The notes beneath the pieces were generated by a model, which saw only the letters and a list, made by a program, of their open reading frames with translations, was not told the origin of the DNA and made no database searches. The translations under genes and the position numbers were made by a program. 64,000 nt of DNA, taken from contig NZ_CP110629.1 of the NCBI RefSeq assembly GCF_026153455.1, forward strand, positions 2,728,001 to 2,792,000, written 5' to 3'. Source of the DNA: Marinimicrobium sp. C6131 (GTDB lineage Bacteria; Pseudomonadota; Gammaproteobacteria; Pseudomonadales; Cellvibrionaceae). Position 1 is the first letter of the stretch, and each line of letters opens with the position of its first letter. Of the stretch, positions 40,651 through 49,879 are shown piece by piece.

Positions 40651-43161
40651 TTACGGGCATAGTCCTTCGCCCTGGTAATCCATCTCCAGTCGAACGTTGT
40701 AGAGTTTGACCTGCAGTGCACCCTCGGTGCTCATATAGAAAGGTGACAACACCAAGGACGGGTCCACGCCGGCCTCAACCAGACAGCTGAGATCAATCGA
40801 CAGCGTCTGCCAGGTGTTAGCGTCCGCGCCGGCCAGCCACTCGGTGATATCCGCGCTGGCAACACAGTCCTGTCCGCAGCGCATGCCCAGCGTTACGGCT
40901 GAAGCGGGCGCCTCGACCACATTCACATCGACACGCAGATGGGCCTTTCCGGCATAGGCACTGAGATCCACCCGCCCGGGAGAACGCAACGCCACCTCGG
41001 CCGGACCAGTGCCTGTCCAGCGAACGGCCCGGCTGTCTTCCTGAACCAGACGGTCGACCGACTGGATTTCGATACCGGGTAGCTTCGCGCCGCTACCGGT
41101 GACTACCCGGGCCCTCTCAGTCACATCGCTGAGTACCCACTGCCAGGGTTCCATCGGACGGTTTTCAAAGAGAGGCAGCACAGTCTGTGCTTCGGATTCG
41201 GTCAGACCACTGTCTTCCGACAGCGGCTCCAGATTGCCCTCATCGGCGTAGCTCAGGCCGTAACCGTAGGGGAACTGCGTCGCCTGGCCATCGCCGTGGT
41301 TGAGGGGCGTCTGATCGGCGCGAGCTGGCCAGGAAAATGACAGCTTGCCACGGAAGTCGTGACGCGGCTGTCCCTCGGCGTCGGCGACCAGCACATCGGC
41401 CACCCCCACACCCTCAGAACCGGGCAGCCAGGCTACGACAAACGCATCGGAGGCATTGATTTCGGGGTTGACCCAGAGTGGGCGACCGGTCAGAAATACC
41501 GAAACCACCGGAATTCCCTCATCGCGCAAGCGCTTGAGTAGCTCCAGGTCAGCCTCGGGCTCATAGTCCACGTCGGCGCGGTCACCCTGCATTTCCGCGT
41601 AGGGGTCTTCACCGAATACAACAACCGCCACGTCCGGCTTCTCGCTGAAGTCGCCGTTCACGTCCAGCTCTACCGATCCGCCGGCGGAGGTCACCGCGTC
41701 GGCAATACCATCGTAAATAGAGGTGGCACCGGGGAAGTCACTGTTTTCGTTGCCGGTACCCTGCCACGTCAGCGTCCAGCCACCGGCTTGCTTACCGATA
41801 TTGTCCGCACCGTCGCCCGCCACCAGAATATGCTGGGTCGGATTCAGTGGCAGCAGACCATTCTGATTTTTGAGCAGCACCAGGCTTTCCCGCACGGCCT
41901 GGCGGGCGACCGCCCGGTGCTCATCAGCACCGATCAGGTCCGCACGTCCGGCGTAATGCCGATCGGAGGGCTTGCCCTTCTCAAACATACCCGCACGGAA
42001 TTTGACCCGAAGAATCCGACGTACCGCATCATTCAGGCGCTCTTCGGCAATCTCACCGGATTTCACCTGAGCAACGGTATTGGCGTGCAGCGCCCGCCAC
42101 TGATCGGGCACCATGAATATATCCAGCCCGGCGTTGACCGCTTCAGGGCAGGAGTCCTGACGGCAACCATCCACAAATTCGTGGCCATTCCAGTCACCCA
42201 CAATCAGGCCATCAAAGCCCATGCGCTGCTTGAGCACTTCGTTCATCAGGTAGCCGTGCCCATGCAGTTTTTTGCCCTGCCAACTGCTGAAGGAGGCCAT
42301 GACAGTCTGGACGCCCGCATCCAGAGCACCGAAGTAGCCAGGTCCGTGTACATCGCGCAGCTCGACTTCCGAGAAGGGTGCATCACCGCGGTCGATCCCT
42401 CCTTCGGTGCCGCCATCGGCAATGTAGTGTTTGGCCGTGGCCAAGACGCGGCCCTGCCCGAAAAATTCATCGGTGTTTGCACGCCCCTGGAGGCCTTCGA
42501 CCATGGCTTTGCCATAGTCGTAAAGAATCTCCGGATCTTCGGCATAGGCCTCATAGGTGCGGCCCCAGCGATCGTCCCGGGCAACGGCCAGAGTCGGTGC
42601 AAAGTTCCAGTCCAGCCCGGTGATGGCGACTTCCCGGGCGGTGACAGTGCCGATTTCACGGATCAGATCCGGATTGCGGGTCGCCCCGAGACCGATGTTA
42701 TGGGGGAAAAGCGTGGCCCCTTTGACATTGTTGTGACCGTGTACGGCATCGGTGGCCCAGACAACCGGAATGGCGGCAAAACCATCGCTGTCATCCATGG
42801 AGGCTTCATAGAACCCGTCCGCCAGGGTCAGCCAGTCTTGTGCCGTGGCATTCTTGTCGCCACCGGGGAAGGAACCGCCACCGTTGAGGATGGACCCCAG
42901 GTGATAGCGTTTGACGTCCTCCGGCGTGACGTTGCGCAATTCCGGCTGAATCATCTGGCCCACCTTCTCTTCAATGGACATGCGAGCCAACAGTGCGTCA
43001 ATCTCCGGCTCGTAAGCCATCGGATCAGCCAGGGGCGTCGGATGTTCCGGCCAGAGCTCGGCACCAGTGGAACTGTCAGATGGATTATCGCTGGTCGGGC
43101 CGTTACACCCCACCAGCACTGCCAGGGCCAAGGGGGCCCAGAGGGTCAGGGACTTGTTCAT
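40651..43161 (-). CDS. GH3 exo-beta-glucosidase (ExoP-like) lipoprotein
   Basis: This 836-residue lipoprotein has lipobox LVGC (Cys19). The GH3 N-terminal barrel (~45-400) carries the substrate-binding KHYIADGGTEGG and the nucleophile Asp323 in GLIVGDWNGHE. The C-terminal GH3 domain (~425-640) follows, then an ExoP-type galactose-binding-like tail (~660-836). ExoP-type enzymes release glucose from beta-1,3/1,4/1,6-glucans. The ATG at 43161 starts directly at the signal peptide; the frame is open to 43233. It heads the GH3-GH16 unit and has the shared upstream motif at 43346. Confidence 0.93.
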   Translation of the reverse strand: MNKSLTLWAPLALAVLVGCNGPTSDNPSDSSTGAELWPEHPTPLADPMAYEPEIDALLARMSIEEKVGQMIQPELRNVTPEDVKRYHLGSILNGGGSFPGGDKNATAQDWLTLADGFYEASMDDSDGFAAIPVVWATDAVHGHNNVKGATLFPHNIGLGATRNPDLIREIGTVTAREVAITGLDWNFAPTLAVARDDRWGRTYEAYAEDPEILYDYGKAMVEGLQGRANTDEFFGQGRVLATAKHYIADGGTEGGIDRGDAPFSEVELRDVHGPGYFGALDAGVQTVMASFSSWQGKKLHGHGYLMNEVLKQRMGFDGLIVGDWNGHEFVDGCRQDSCPEAVNAGLDIFMVPDQWRALHANTVAQVKSGEIAEERLNDAVRRILRVKFRAGMFEKGKPSDRHYAGRADLIGADEHRAVARQAVRESLVLLKNQNGLLPLNPTQHILVAGDGADNIGKQAGGWTLTWQGTGNENSDFPGATSIYDGIADAVTSAGGSVELDVNGDFSEKPDVAVVVFGEDPYAEMQGDRADVDYEPEADLELLKRLRDEGIPVVSVFLTGRPLWVNPEINASDAFVVAWLPGSEGVGVADVLVADAEGQPRHDFRGKLSFSWPARADQTPLNHGDGQATQFPYGYGLSYADEGNLEPLSEDSGLTESEAQTVLPLFENRPMEPWQWVLSDVTERARVVTGSGAKLPGIEIQSVDRLVQEDSRAVRWTGTGPAEVALRSPGRVDLSAYAGKAHLRVDVNVVEAPASAVTLGMRCGQDCVASADITEWLAGADANTWQTLSIDLSCLVEAGVDPSLVLSPFYMSTEGALQVKLYNVRLEMDYQGEGLCP

Positions 43162-43470
43162 TGTCGGTCTCGCTGTTATTCGTATGGGGAAAAAAGGCTC
43201 CGGAGTCATCCTCGCGGAGCCAAGCTTTTTCAAGGAGAGTCAGAGCGACGCATAACAACCAATTACCAGGAAATAACGTCGTTCGATAACCCGGACGAGT
43301 CCCACGCTCGTCCGTGATGACATTCTTGACCGGTATTGGACAGGGGTCGTCCCACTTTGATGGGAGAGTGAAAGGTGGTGTTTGCCACTTTTCCGCCGCC
43401 GGGGTGCGGCAAAGGTGGGACGCGGGTTCCCACCTGTGGCTGGGGCCAGAAGCCCCGGAGAGCGGGGGGT
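43162..43470. other. 309-base intergenic region upstream of GH3
   Basis: This region contains the composite motif at 43346-43391, a further AAAGGTGGGAC at 43411-43421, and a 7-base hairpin (GGACGAG/CTCGTCC, 43293-43313). No coding frame with start and SD was found. It must hold the GH3-GH16 promoter. Confidence 0.6.
43346..43391 (+). promoter_or_regulatory. Candidate glucan-regulon composite motif upstream of GH3
   Basis: GTCGTCCCACTTT, then 13 bases, AAGGTGG, six bases, CCACTTT. The same elements with the same spacing occur at 53018-53063 upstream of the TonB-dependent receptor. It is 185-230 bases before the GH3 ATG. Found by eye; regulator unknown. Confidence 0.6.
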
Positions 43471-44280
43471 TCAGTGATCCCGCAGGTGACGCATGATATT
43501 GACGAAGCTGTCGACCCAGTAGCGCTCGGGGTGGGCCGCCAGATGTTCCAGTAACGCGTTATGCGCCTCCCGGGAGACCGACAGGTAATCGCCACCGACG
43601 CCATGGAAGGTAAAATTGGCCATGGTGCCCCGACGGGCCGCTTCCTCGACCACCGCGATCAGCTCTTCGCCGGACACCTCGGTCGGCACCGCAACCGTAA
43701 TGCCAAAGCGGTCCAGGGATTCCAGCGAGGGGGTAACCCCACCAGAACCGATGGACTTGGCCCCGAGAAAGAGCGGTTTCACCGGAGTCAGGTAGTCGCG
43801 GTCTCCGACCCGGACATCGCCGCAGGGGGGCGTATAGGTCCGCTCCGTCTCGCCATCAATCAGGAACAGAAAGTCATTGGCCAACGCGATCTGCTCGGCA
43901 AACGCCTCGACCGGGATCTGGCTCAGATCCTGGTGCGGCGCCACCCAGTCCCGCCCCGGACGCTGCTTGTCGCATTGATGGAACAGCGAGTGGTTGCCCA
44001 GCTCATGCCCCTGAGCGGCCGCCGCGCGCCACTCGTCCAGGCGCTCCAGTAACAGTGGGGCCGCCGCCGGCACATAAAAGCTGCCCCGGAACCCACGCCG
44101 GTTCAGCTCAGGAATCACATAGTCCAACTGGGAAGCAAGCGCATCATCATAGGCAAGATTGACCGCGGCTTTGGCATTGCCGGGCCAGGAAAGCGGCTCG
44201 GCCGAGGAAGACACCGGCCACAACAGCAGCAGGGCACAGAGCAGCCCGACGGTTTTAAGACGCAAATATGGCATAAGCAT
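43471..44280 (-). CDS. Secreted polysaccharide deacetylase family protein
   Basis: This 269-residue protein has a signal peptide (VGLLCALLLLWPVSSSAEP, cut near residue 28) and a NodB-like CE4 domain. Metal-binding motifs are visible: the Asp pair in NLAYDDALASQ and the HSxxH motif in GHELGNHSLFHQC. The C-terminal part has NFTFHGVGGDYLSVS with a candidate catalytic His. CE4 enzymes remove acetyl groups from chitin-like or other acetylated glycans; the substrate here is unclear, since laminarin is not acetylated. It ends the halogenase-cupin gene run, 82 bases after the cupin gene. Confidence 0.82.
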   Translation of the reverse strand: MLMPYLRLKTVGLLCALLLLWPVSSSAEPLSWPGNAKAAVNLAYDDALASQLDYVIPELNRRGFRGSFYVPAAAPLLLERLDEWRAAAAQGHELGNHSLFHQCDKQRPGRDWVAPHQDLSQIPVEAFAEQIALANDFLFLIDGETERTYTPPCGDVRVGDRDYLTPVKPLFLGAKSIGSGGVTPSLESLDRFGITVAVPTEVSGEELIAVVEEAARRGTMANFTFHGVGGDYLSVSREAHNALLEHLAAHPERYWVDSFVNIMRHLRDH

Positions 44281-44362
44281 TATCCGGAGAGTTGGGAGAC
44301 AGGCGTTATAGTACTGCGGACCTTATCACGACGCCATAGGCCCCTCCACGCCTTTGAACGCC

Positions 44363-45175
44363 CTACCACCAGAAGTTGATCAGAATATTGAGCGGGCCAA
44401 ACGCTTCCACGTTGTGCCACCAATGTCGGGGCAGGAACAGGGCGTCTCCCGGCTCCAGATCCGCAACCTGGGCCGATGACAGAGCCTGGGCAAAACGCGG
44501 ATAGCGTTTCAGATCCGGCGCCCGTAAATCCACCAGACTGATCGGGCGACCACCCGGGGTGTGGGGCGCATCGGCGATATACAGGTTGTCTTCCTGATCC
44601 GGCGGAAACAGGGTGAAGCGTCGGCGTCCGGCCGCGACACAGGCGATATTGTCCGCCGCGTCGTTGTGGGTGGCCACCCGGGTCGAATTCCCCATCCACA
44701 GGTTGGGCTTTACCTCGACACCCAGCCCCGGAAGCGTGCAGACCTTTTCCAGCCCCGGGAAATACTCGGGAATGGGCGTGGATCCGACATAAAAGGCGGC
44801 GGGTCTCGGCGCGCGCGACTGAGAGGCCAGAATCTCCAGCGCATCTGGCAGGTAACCTTTCATCCGGGTGAAGTTGAACCCGCTCAGATCCTTGGTATAG
44901 AACAGCCGTCCGCCCTCTTTGGGATCGGCAATCATGGCCTCCAGAGGCTTTCCGGCATCAAAAGGGAGCAGATAGCGAGCAACCGCCTCCGGCGATTGCC
45001 GCGCCGCTGCCACCAACGGCCAGTGTTGGGCATAGCCCTTCAGTAGCACCGGATGCTCGGGCGGGGCCTGCTGAAAATCGGCGGCCAGCGCTCGCTCGCG
45101 GTCCCACCAGAACACTTGCTGGGCTCGGGAGTCGGTCGGTTGCGTCGGTGTGTTCAATGTAACGGAGACAGTCAT
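44363..45175 (-). CDS. Cupin-like (JmjC-fold) protein
   Basis: This 270-residue protein of the cupin_8 type has the iron-site pattern HND in RVATHNDAADNIACVAAGRRRFTLFPP, a downstream His in FLPRHWWHNVEAFGPLNILINFWW, and the typical ending PGDALFLPRHWWH. Relatives are 2-oxoglutarate/Fe(II) hydroxylases. The start overlaps the DUF6445 stop by four bases. Cupin_8 genes of this kind recur beside tryptophan halogenase and SapC genes next to TonB-dependent receptors. Substrate unknown. Confidence 0.85.
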   Translation of the reverse strand: MTVSVTLNTPTQPTDSRAQQVFWWDRERALAADFQQAPPEHPVLLKGYAQHWPLVAAARQSPEAVARYLLPFDAGKPLEAMIADPKEGGRLFYTKDLSGFNFTRMKGYLPDALEILASQSRAPRPAAFYVGSTPIPEYFPGLEKVCTLPGLGVEVKPNLWMGNSTRVATHNDAADNIACVAAGRRRFTLFPPDQEDNLYIADAPHTPGGRPISLVDLRAPDLKRYPRFAQALSSAQVADLEPGDALFLPRHWWHNVEAFGPLNILINFWW

Positions 45176-45897
45176 TGGCCCTCAAAATCCAGAAACAGGT
45201 TAGCCGTCAGTCGACCCCGGGCCGGATCCGCATTGAGATCCCGGTCGGGCTCAATCAGGCCTGAGTGCAACAGATTCCCGGGATAAATCAATAAACGATC
45301 CGGCCGGTAGTCCACCTGATAAATCAACTCAAAGTGCGCATCACTCCCCCGGCAATAACGCGCCGGAGGCGTCCCGTGTTCGCGCATGTGCCGCTCAGCT
45401 TCCTGCACAAAATGCGCAAAGCGGTCATCGGTAATGCGCTCATAGCCGGTCGGGCGGTGACGAAAAAAGCCGGTGCCACCAAACGGCCCCGGATTGAGAT
45501 AGTGCATGATCGCAAAGTAGAACCCCCGGCGGGTGTCATAATGAGGTACACGCTGCAACACCGCCAGGTCGGATTCCGCCCGGGTGACCAGGGAAAAAAG
45601 CTGATGAATGCAATGCCCCCGGAAAGACGCCGGCACCTGGTACGTCTCTCGAATCAGCGGCTCAAGACGGGACAGTATCCGACGAGTGTAATCCGCCGGG
45701 AGGTTGGCACGTATTCCCGGATAAGCAGCCTGCCCTTCGCCGGAGAAGGCCGCCCACTCGCTGGCGACCCGCTTTAGAGGCTCCAGGTCGCCCAACACAT
45801 TGTCCAGTACGATGACCGGCGTCTGCTCGTTGCCGATGTGCACCACGGAAGCCTCCACCTCCCGACTCATCCGCTCCAGCGCAGTTGCACCCGACAT
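45172..45897 (-). CDS. DUF6445 family protein (2OG-Fe(II) oxygenase-like)
   Basis: This 241-residue protein contains VPHYDTRRGFYFAIMHYLNPGPFGGTGFFRHRPTGYERI in the middle and LLIYPGNLLHSGLIEPD...RLTANLFLDFEG at the end. The H-x-D followed by a distal His and Arg is the layout of double-stranded beta-helix 2-oxoglutarate dioxygenases. I assign DUF6445 from memory. The ATG at 45897 has AAGAGG five bases upstream; a GTG at 45903 is possible. It begins ten bases after the halogenase stop and overlaps the cupin gene, so the run is tightly coupled. Confidence 0.72.
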   Translation of the reverse strand: MSGATALERMSREVEASVVHIGNEQTPVIVLDNVLGDLEPLKRVASEWAAFSGEGQAAYPGIRANLPADYTRRILSRLEPLIRETYQVPASFRGHCIHQLFSLVTRAESDLAVLQRVPHYDTRRGFYFAIMHYLNPGPFGGTGFFRHRPTGYERITDDRFAHFVQEAERHMREHGTPPARYCRGSDAHFELIYQVDYRPDRLLIYPGNLLHSGLIEPDRDLNADPARGRLTANLFLDFEGQ

Positions 45898-45906
45898 GAT
45901 CACCTC

Positions 45907-47412
45907 TTATCCGTTGGCCGCCTGGGCCATGGGCATTTTGCAGTAGTAATCGATAAACGCCTGATGGGAAGGCAGCTTGGCCACCAGTTGTTCGGTCGAC
46001 TGTCGCAACTTCTTCAGGAAGTCCGCGAGTTCTTTTTCGGTCATCACATCCGCCATGGGATGATAGGCCTTGGGCGTAATGCCCTGGCCCATCATCACCT
46101 GTATCCAGGACTCTTCACCAAACAGTTCATTTTCAATTTTGAACACCCGGGCCGAGTCGCTGAACAGATCAATTCGCTGCCGCAACGCCGCCGGAATTTC
46201 CATATTTTTGCAGTAGCGCCAGAAGGGTGTGTCGTCCCGCTCGGTGACTTTGTAGTGCAGAATGATGAAATCCCGGATACGTTCGACTTCTACTTTGGTC
46301 TGTTGATTGAACTCATCGATGTCCGACTGGACCATGTGGCCACTGGCCGGAAACAGCTGCACGAATCGAACCAGGCTGCGCTGAATCAGGTGGATACTGG
46401 TCGACTCCAACGGCTCCAGAAAGCCGCTGGCCAGGCCCAACGCCAGGCAGTTTTTCACCCAGTGCTTGCGCCGGGTGCCGGTGCGGAACTGAATCGGTTT
46501 CGGGTCGGTAATCGGTTCGCCCTCTAGGTTGCCAAACAGGGTTTCCCGGGCCTGTTCATCGCTCAGGTAGCGACTGGAATACACCAGGCCATTGCCAACC
46601 CGGTTCTGCAGCGGGATGCGCCATTGCCAACCCGCGTCGTGGGCGATAGATCGCGTGTAGGGAATCGGCTCGCCCACGGATTCGGTCTGCACCGCCAGGG
46701 CGCGATCGCAGGGCAGCCAGTGCGACCAGTCCTCGAAGCCGGCGTGCAGGGACTGTTCAATCAGCAGTCCGCGAAAGCCGGTACAGTCGATAAAGAAGTC
46801 GCCACCCACCTGTTTGCCGGAAGCCAATGTCAGGGACTGGATTTCGCCATTGTCCGGGTTGAGATTCACTTTCTCGATTTTGCCTTCCACCCGCTCGACA
46901 CCCAGTTTTTCACTGCGTCGACGCAGGAATGCCGCGTAGCGACCGGCATCCATGTGGTAGGCGTAGTTCATCCGGCCATTGGGCAGAACCGCGAATTTGT
47001 TTTCGTGGGACGCCAGCAACTCCGCACAGTAATCGCCGTAGGGATAATCAATGCCTTTGGCCTTTCCCGCCAACCAGAAATGCAGAAAGCTGCAGGCCCA
47101 GCAGTCTTTACCCGCATAGCCGAACGAGTGAATATACTTGTGATCTTTCTCCCGCCAGTTTTCAAAGGAAATGCCCAATTTGAAGGTGCCGTTCACTTCC
47201 GCGAGAAATTCCCGCTCGTCGATATCGAGCATTTTGTGAAAGGTCATCAGTGGCGGAATGGTGGCTTCACCGACGCCAACGGTCGGAATATCATCGGACT
47301 CCACCAGCTTGATATCGAGATTTTTTCCGAGCGTCTGCGACAGCAGCCCGGCCGCCATCCATCCGGCGGTTCCGCCACCTGCGATCACTATGCGTTTGAT
47401 ACTGTCAGTCAT
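45907..47412 (-). CDS. Flavin-dependent tryptophan halogenase family protein (1)
   Basis: This 501-residue cytosolic FAD-dependent halogenase has the nucleotide loop IVIAGGGTAGWMAA (residues ~8-20), GVGEATIPP, and the catalytic Lys78 in NGTFKLGISFENW. The halogenase-specific WxWxIP motif is GWQWRIPLQNRVGNG (~260-270). FLEPLESTSIHL keeps the Glu-Ser pair used in halogenation in PrnA. All hallmark residues are present, so the enzyme looks active; substrate unknown. The ATG at 47412 follows GAGG by five bases. No flavin reductase gene is nearby. Confidence 0.93.
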   Translation of the reverse strand: MTDSIKRIVIAGGGTAGWMAAGLLSQTLGKNLDIKLVESDDIPTVGVGEATIPPLMTFHKMLDIDEREFLAEVNGTFKLGISFENWREKDHKYIHSFGYAGKDCWACSFLHFWLAGKAKGIDYPYGDYCAELLASHENKFAVLPNGRMNYAYHMDAGRYAAFLRRRSEKLGVERVEGKIEKVNLNPDNGEIQSLTLASGKQVGGDFFIDCTGFRGLLIEQSLHAGFEDWSHWLPCDRALAVQTESVGEPIPYTRSIAHDAGWQWRIPLQNRVGNGLVYSSRYLSDEQARETLFGNLEGEPITDPKPIQFRTGTRRKHWVKNCLALGLASGFLEPLESTSIHLIQRSLVRFVQLFPASGHMVQSDIDEFNQQTKVEVERIRDFIILHYKVTERDDTPFWRYCKNMEIPAALRQRIDLFSDSARVFKIENELFGEESWIQVMMGQGITPKAYHPMADVMTEKELADFLKKLRQSTEQLVAKLPSHQAFIDYYCKMPMAQAANG

Positions 47413-47444
47413 GGTCACCTCGGCTCACTCTGAGCAAGTCGTGC

Positions 47445-49016
47445 CTAAACGGTATGCAGTCCGTGTTGGCGAATATGGTTCAACAGGGCGCGATTTTCCG
47501 GCAGGCCCTGCAACAGCTTTCGGGTTTGCGCCGCAGTCTCGTGAAGTGCGGCCTGCGCGGCAGCGCCCGATTGCCGGACGCGCCGTTCAAGCCCCTCGAG
47601 GTCGGTGTACTCCGGGCGCATGCCGTAAAGAATGTACTGGTAACTGGCGGAGGGGAACAGCTCGTCCCGGTACAGGCTGTCACAGCTCCAGGGGCTGCGC
47701 GAACGCCACAGCAACAGCTGCTCGGCCAGCTCCTCGGGCACAGTCTCTTCGGTCCGGTGCGCTCGCCAGTAGTCGGAGTCCTCCCGGGTGCTCAGCACAT
47801 AATGCAGCTTGAGAAACCCGATGATGTTGTCCCAGTGAAGGCGGAAACGTTGATTGAATCGGCGGGCCACCACCGACATTTCCTCCCGGTTTTCCGGCAT
47901 CTGCTGCACCAGGAACTGGGCCGAGCGCTCCACCAACACCAGGGCGGTGGCTTCCAGCGGCTCGATGAATCCGGCCGACAGGCCGATAGCCACACAATTG
48001 TTCTGCCAGAAGCGTTCGCGGTGCCCCGGGTCAAACTGAATCAGGCGCGGGGACAGCTCATCCAGTGTCGCACCGGAATCCGTCCCGCACAGATAGGCCG
48101 CCAGCCGCTCATACACACTGTCCTTATCAATATGCGCGGATGAAAACACGGCGCCGACACCCCGTCGGGTAGGCAGCGCGATATCCCAGATCCAGCCATC
48201 GGGATGGGCGGTACTGAGAGTCTGCGACGCAATGGAGCTCTGCTCACTCGAGTAGGGCACCTGCACCGCCAGTGCAGAATCATTGAACAGGACCGGGCGC
48301 TGACTGACCCAGGGAACCTGATAGTGCTGCCCTAGCAGGCGGGACGCCATACCGGTGCAGTCGATAAACAGGTCGCCGGCGAGGGTTTCGCCGGATTTCA
48401 GATGCAGGTGTTTGATATCACCATTGTCCCGCGACTGAACGCCGGTCACTTCTCCCAGGTAATGCACCACGCCCAGACGTTCCACGCAGTGGCGCTGCAG
48501 CAGGCGGGTAAATTTACCGGCGTCCAGATGGTAACCGTAGTTCAGGTTGAAGGCATACTCGGGCGTCGTCAGTTGCTTGGGCGCGCGCCCCTGGTCACAG
48601 ACCGATGACTGCGGGCTGACCGCGTAGGCGAAGGGTAAATCCCGGTGGGCGTAGCGCCAGTGTTCCGCCAGATTCAGGCGTCCGTATCCGGCGGGCAGCG
48701 TGAACGGATGGTCATACCGGTCGCCGTCGCCGCGGCACCAGTTCTGAAAGCGTGACCCCTGTTTGAAACTGACATCACATTCGCGGATAAACTCGGATTC
48801 CGACAGACCGATGGTCCGCAGGGTCTCCAGCATAGAAGGCCAGGTGCCTTCACCGACGCCGATGGTCGCAATATCGGGCGACTCCAACAGCGTTATCCGC
48901 CGGTTGGGCCGGGAATCCAGACGAGCATCCGCGGCCAACAAGCCCGCGGTCAGCCAGCCGGCGGTGCCACCGCCGACAATGACGACGTGTTCGACCGGAC
49001 TACTGTGCACGCTCAT
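47445..49016 (-). CDS. Flavin-dependent tryptophan halogenase family protein (2)
   Basis: This 523-residue second halogenase is clearly diverged from the first. It keeps VVIVGGGTAGWLTAGLL, GVGEGTWPS (Ala-Thr replaced by Gly-Thr), the candidate catalytic Lys85 in CDVSFKQGSRFQNW, and a W-x-W motif in GWIWDIALPTRRGVGAVFSS. The Glu-Ser pair seen in copy 1 reads EPLEATAL here, Ser changed to Ala. The start at 49016 overlaps the SapC gene by 17 bases. Two different halogenases in tandem suggest two sites or a heteromeric reaction; this is inference. Confidence 0.92.
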   Translation of the reverse strand: MSVHSSPVEHVVIVGGGTAGWLTAGLLAADARLDSRPNRRITLLESPDIATIGVGEGTWPSMLETLRTIGLSESEFIRECDVSFKQGSRFQNWCRGDGDRYDHPFTLPAGYGRLNLAEHWRYAHRDLPFAYAVSPQSSVCDQGRAPKQLTTPEYAFNLNYGYHLDAGKFTRLLQRHCVERLGVVHYLGEVTGVQSRDNGDIKHLHLKSGETLAGDLFIDCTGMASRLLGQHYQVPWVSQRPVLFNDSALAVQVPYSSEQSSIASQTLSTAHPDGWIWDIALPTRRGVGAVFSSAHIDKDSVYERLAAYLCGTDSGATLDELSPRLIQFDPGHRERFWQNNCVAIGLSAGFIEPLEATALVLVERSAQFLVQQMPENREEMSVVARRFNQRFRLHWDNIIGFLKLHYVLSTREDSDYWRAHRTEETVPEELAEQLLLWRSRSPWSCDSLYRDELFPSASYQYILYGMRPEYTDLEGLERRVRQSGAAAQAALHETAAQTRKLLQGLPENRALLNHIRQHGLHTV

Positions 49017-49728
49017 GGTGGTTCCGTGATTTACGCTCAATCAGAGCACGCATTTTGCCCATGGACGCAATGGTCATATAGATGGGTTCCAGGTAGCCGC
49101 GCTCGTGCAGGCTCGCGACCTGCTCGGCGCTCAACGCTTTGAGGCGCTCTTCCTGAATGGTATAGAAGCCCATCAACTGGCCGGTGGTGCCATCTTCCAG
49201 GGTAATATCCATGGTAACCGGTTCGAGCAGTTGTAGCTCGACCAAGGTATCAATAAAAGCCACATCGTGCTGATACCACACATGGATGGCTTCCAGCATA
49301 CCGGACACCCGGTCCAGATAGTCGGTATTGGCCCCGTGCTCTTCGAAGAGGCGGGCGCCGGTTTCAGTATTGACCTTTGGATGCTCGACATCAATGTGCA
49401 TCATACGCCGCGGCTCTTCGCCGTCATCGGCAGGGTAAGTGCCGATGGAGAAGGGCACACGCTGCATCATCAATGGAATGTAACCGGCGTCCCACCGGTC
49501 ATCTTTGAGGAAAAGGTTCTCTTCCTGCTCCAGACCAAACAGAGCTACGGAAAAGAAGCGCCCGCTGTTCGGGTCTTTTTGAAACAGTATGGGATAGTGA
49601 GCCTGTACGGCGCGAAATTCCGGGGAAAAGGTCTGGCCCCACATGACCGCATCGCCGTTCTCACGGCGGAAGCGATTGTCCACCCGCAAGTCACGGTGCT
49701 GTTCGTTGTTCAGTAATACGGTTTTCAC
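49000..49728 (-). CDS. SapC family protein
   Basis: This 242-residue protein matches the SapC family (named from a Campylobacter S-layer secretion locus). Blocks include AVQAHYPILFQKD, FSVALFGLEQEENLFLKDDRWDAGYIPLMMQRVPF, RMMHIDVEHPKV and LLEPVTMDITLEDGTTGQLMGFYTIQEERL. There is no signal peptide or membrane helix. The GTG start at 49728 has AGGAG seven bases before it. SapC genes often accompany TonB-dependent receptors and halogenases in Xanthomonadales, Caulobacterales and Cellvibrionales. Biochemical role unknown. Confidence 0.88.
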   Translation of the reverse strand: MKTVLLNNEQHRDLRVDNRFRRENGDAVMWGQTFSPEFRAVQAHYPILFQKDPNSGRFFSVALFGLEQEENLFLKDDRWDAGYIPLMMQRVPFSIGTYPADDGEEPRRMMHIDVEHPKVNTETGARLFEEHGANTDYLDRVSGMLEAIHVWYQHDVAFIDTLVELQLLEPVTMDITLEDGTTGQLMGFYTIQEERLKALSAEQVASLHERGYLEPIYMTIASMGKMRALIERKSRNHHERAQ

Positions 49729-49793
49729 CTGAAGGCTCCTCGTTTTTTGCGCTTATCGTAATAACGGTTCAATTTTCACCGGATCAGAGACAA

Positions 49794-49820
49794 GAAAGCC
49801 GCCCAACAGCGGCGGCTTTC
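49794..49820 (-). terminator. Terminator after TonB-dependent receptor gene
   Basis: GAAAGCCGCC and GGCGGCTTTC form a perfect 10-base stem with a 7-base loop, 60 bases past the receptor stop. On the minus strand the sequence after it (TTGTCTC) is only moderately T-rich, so some read-through into sapC is likely. Confidence 0.75.
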
Positions 49821-49879
49821 CTTGCATCAGCCGGATGGCAGGGTCCGTTGACACTGCCATCCGGTACATCCACTCTCGC

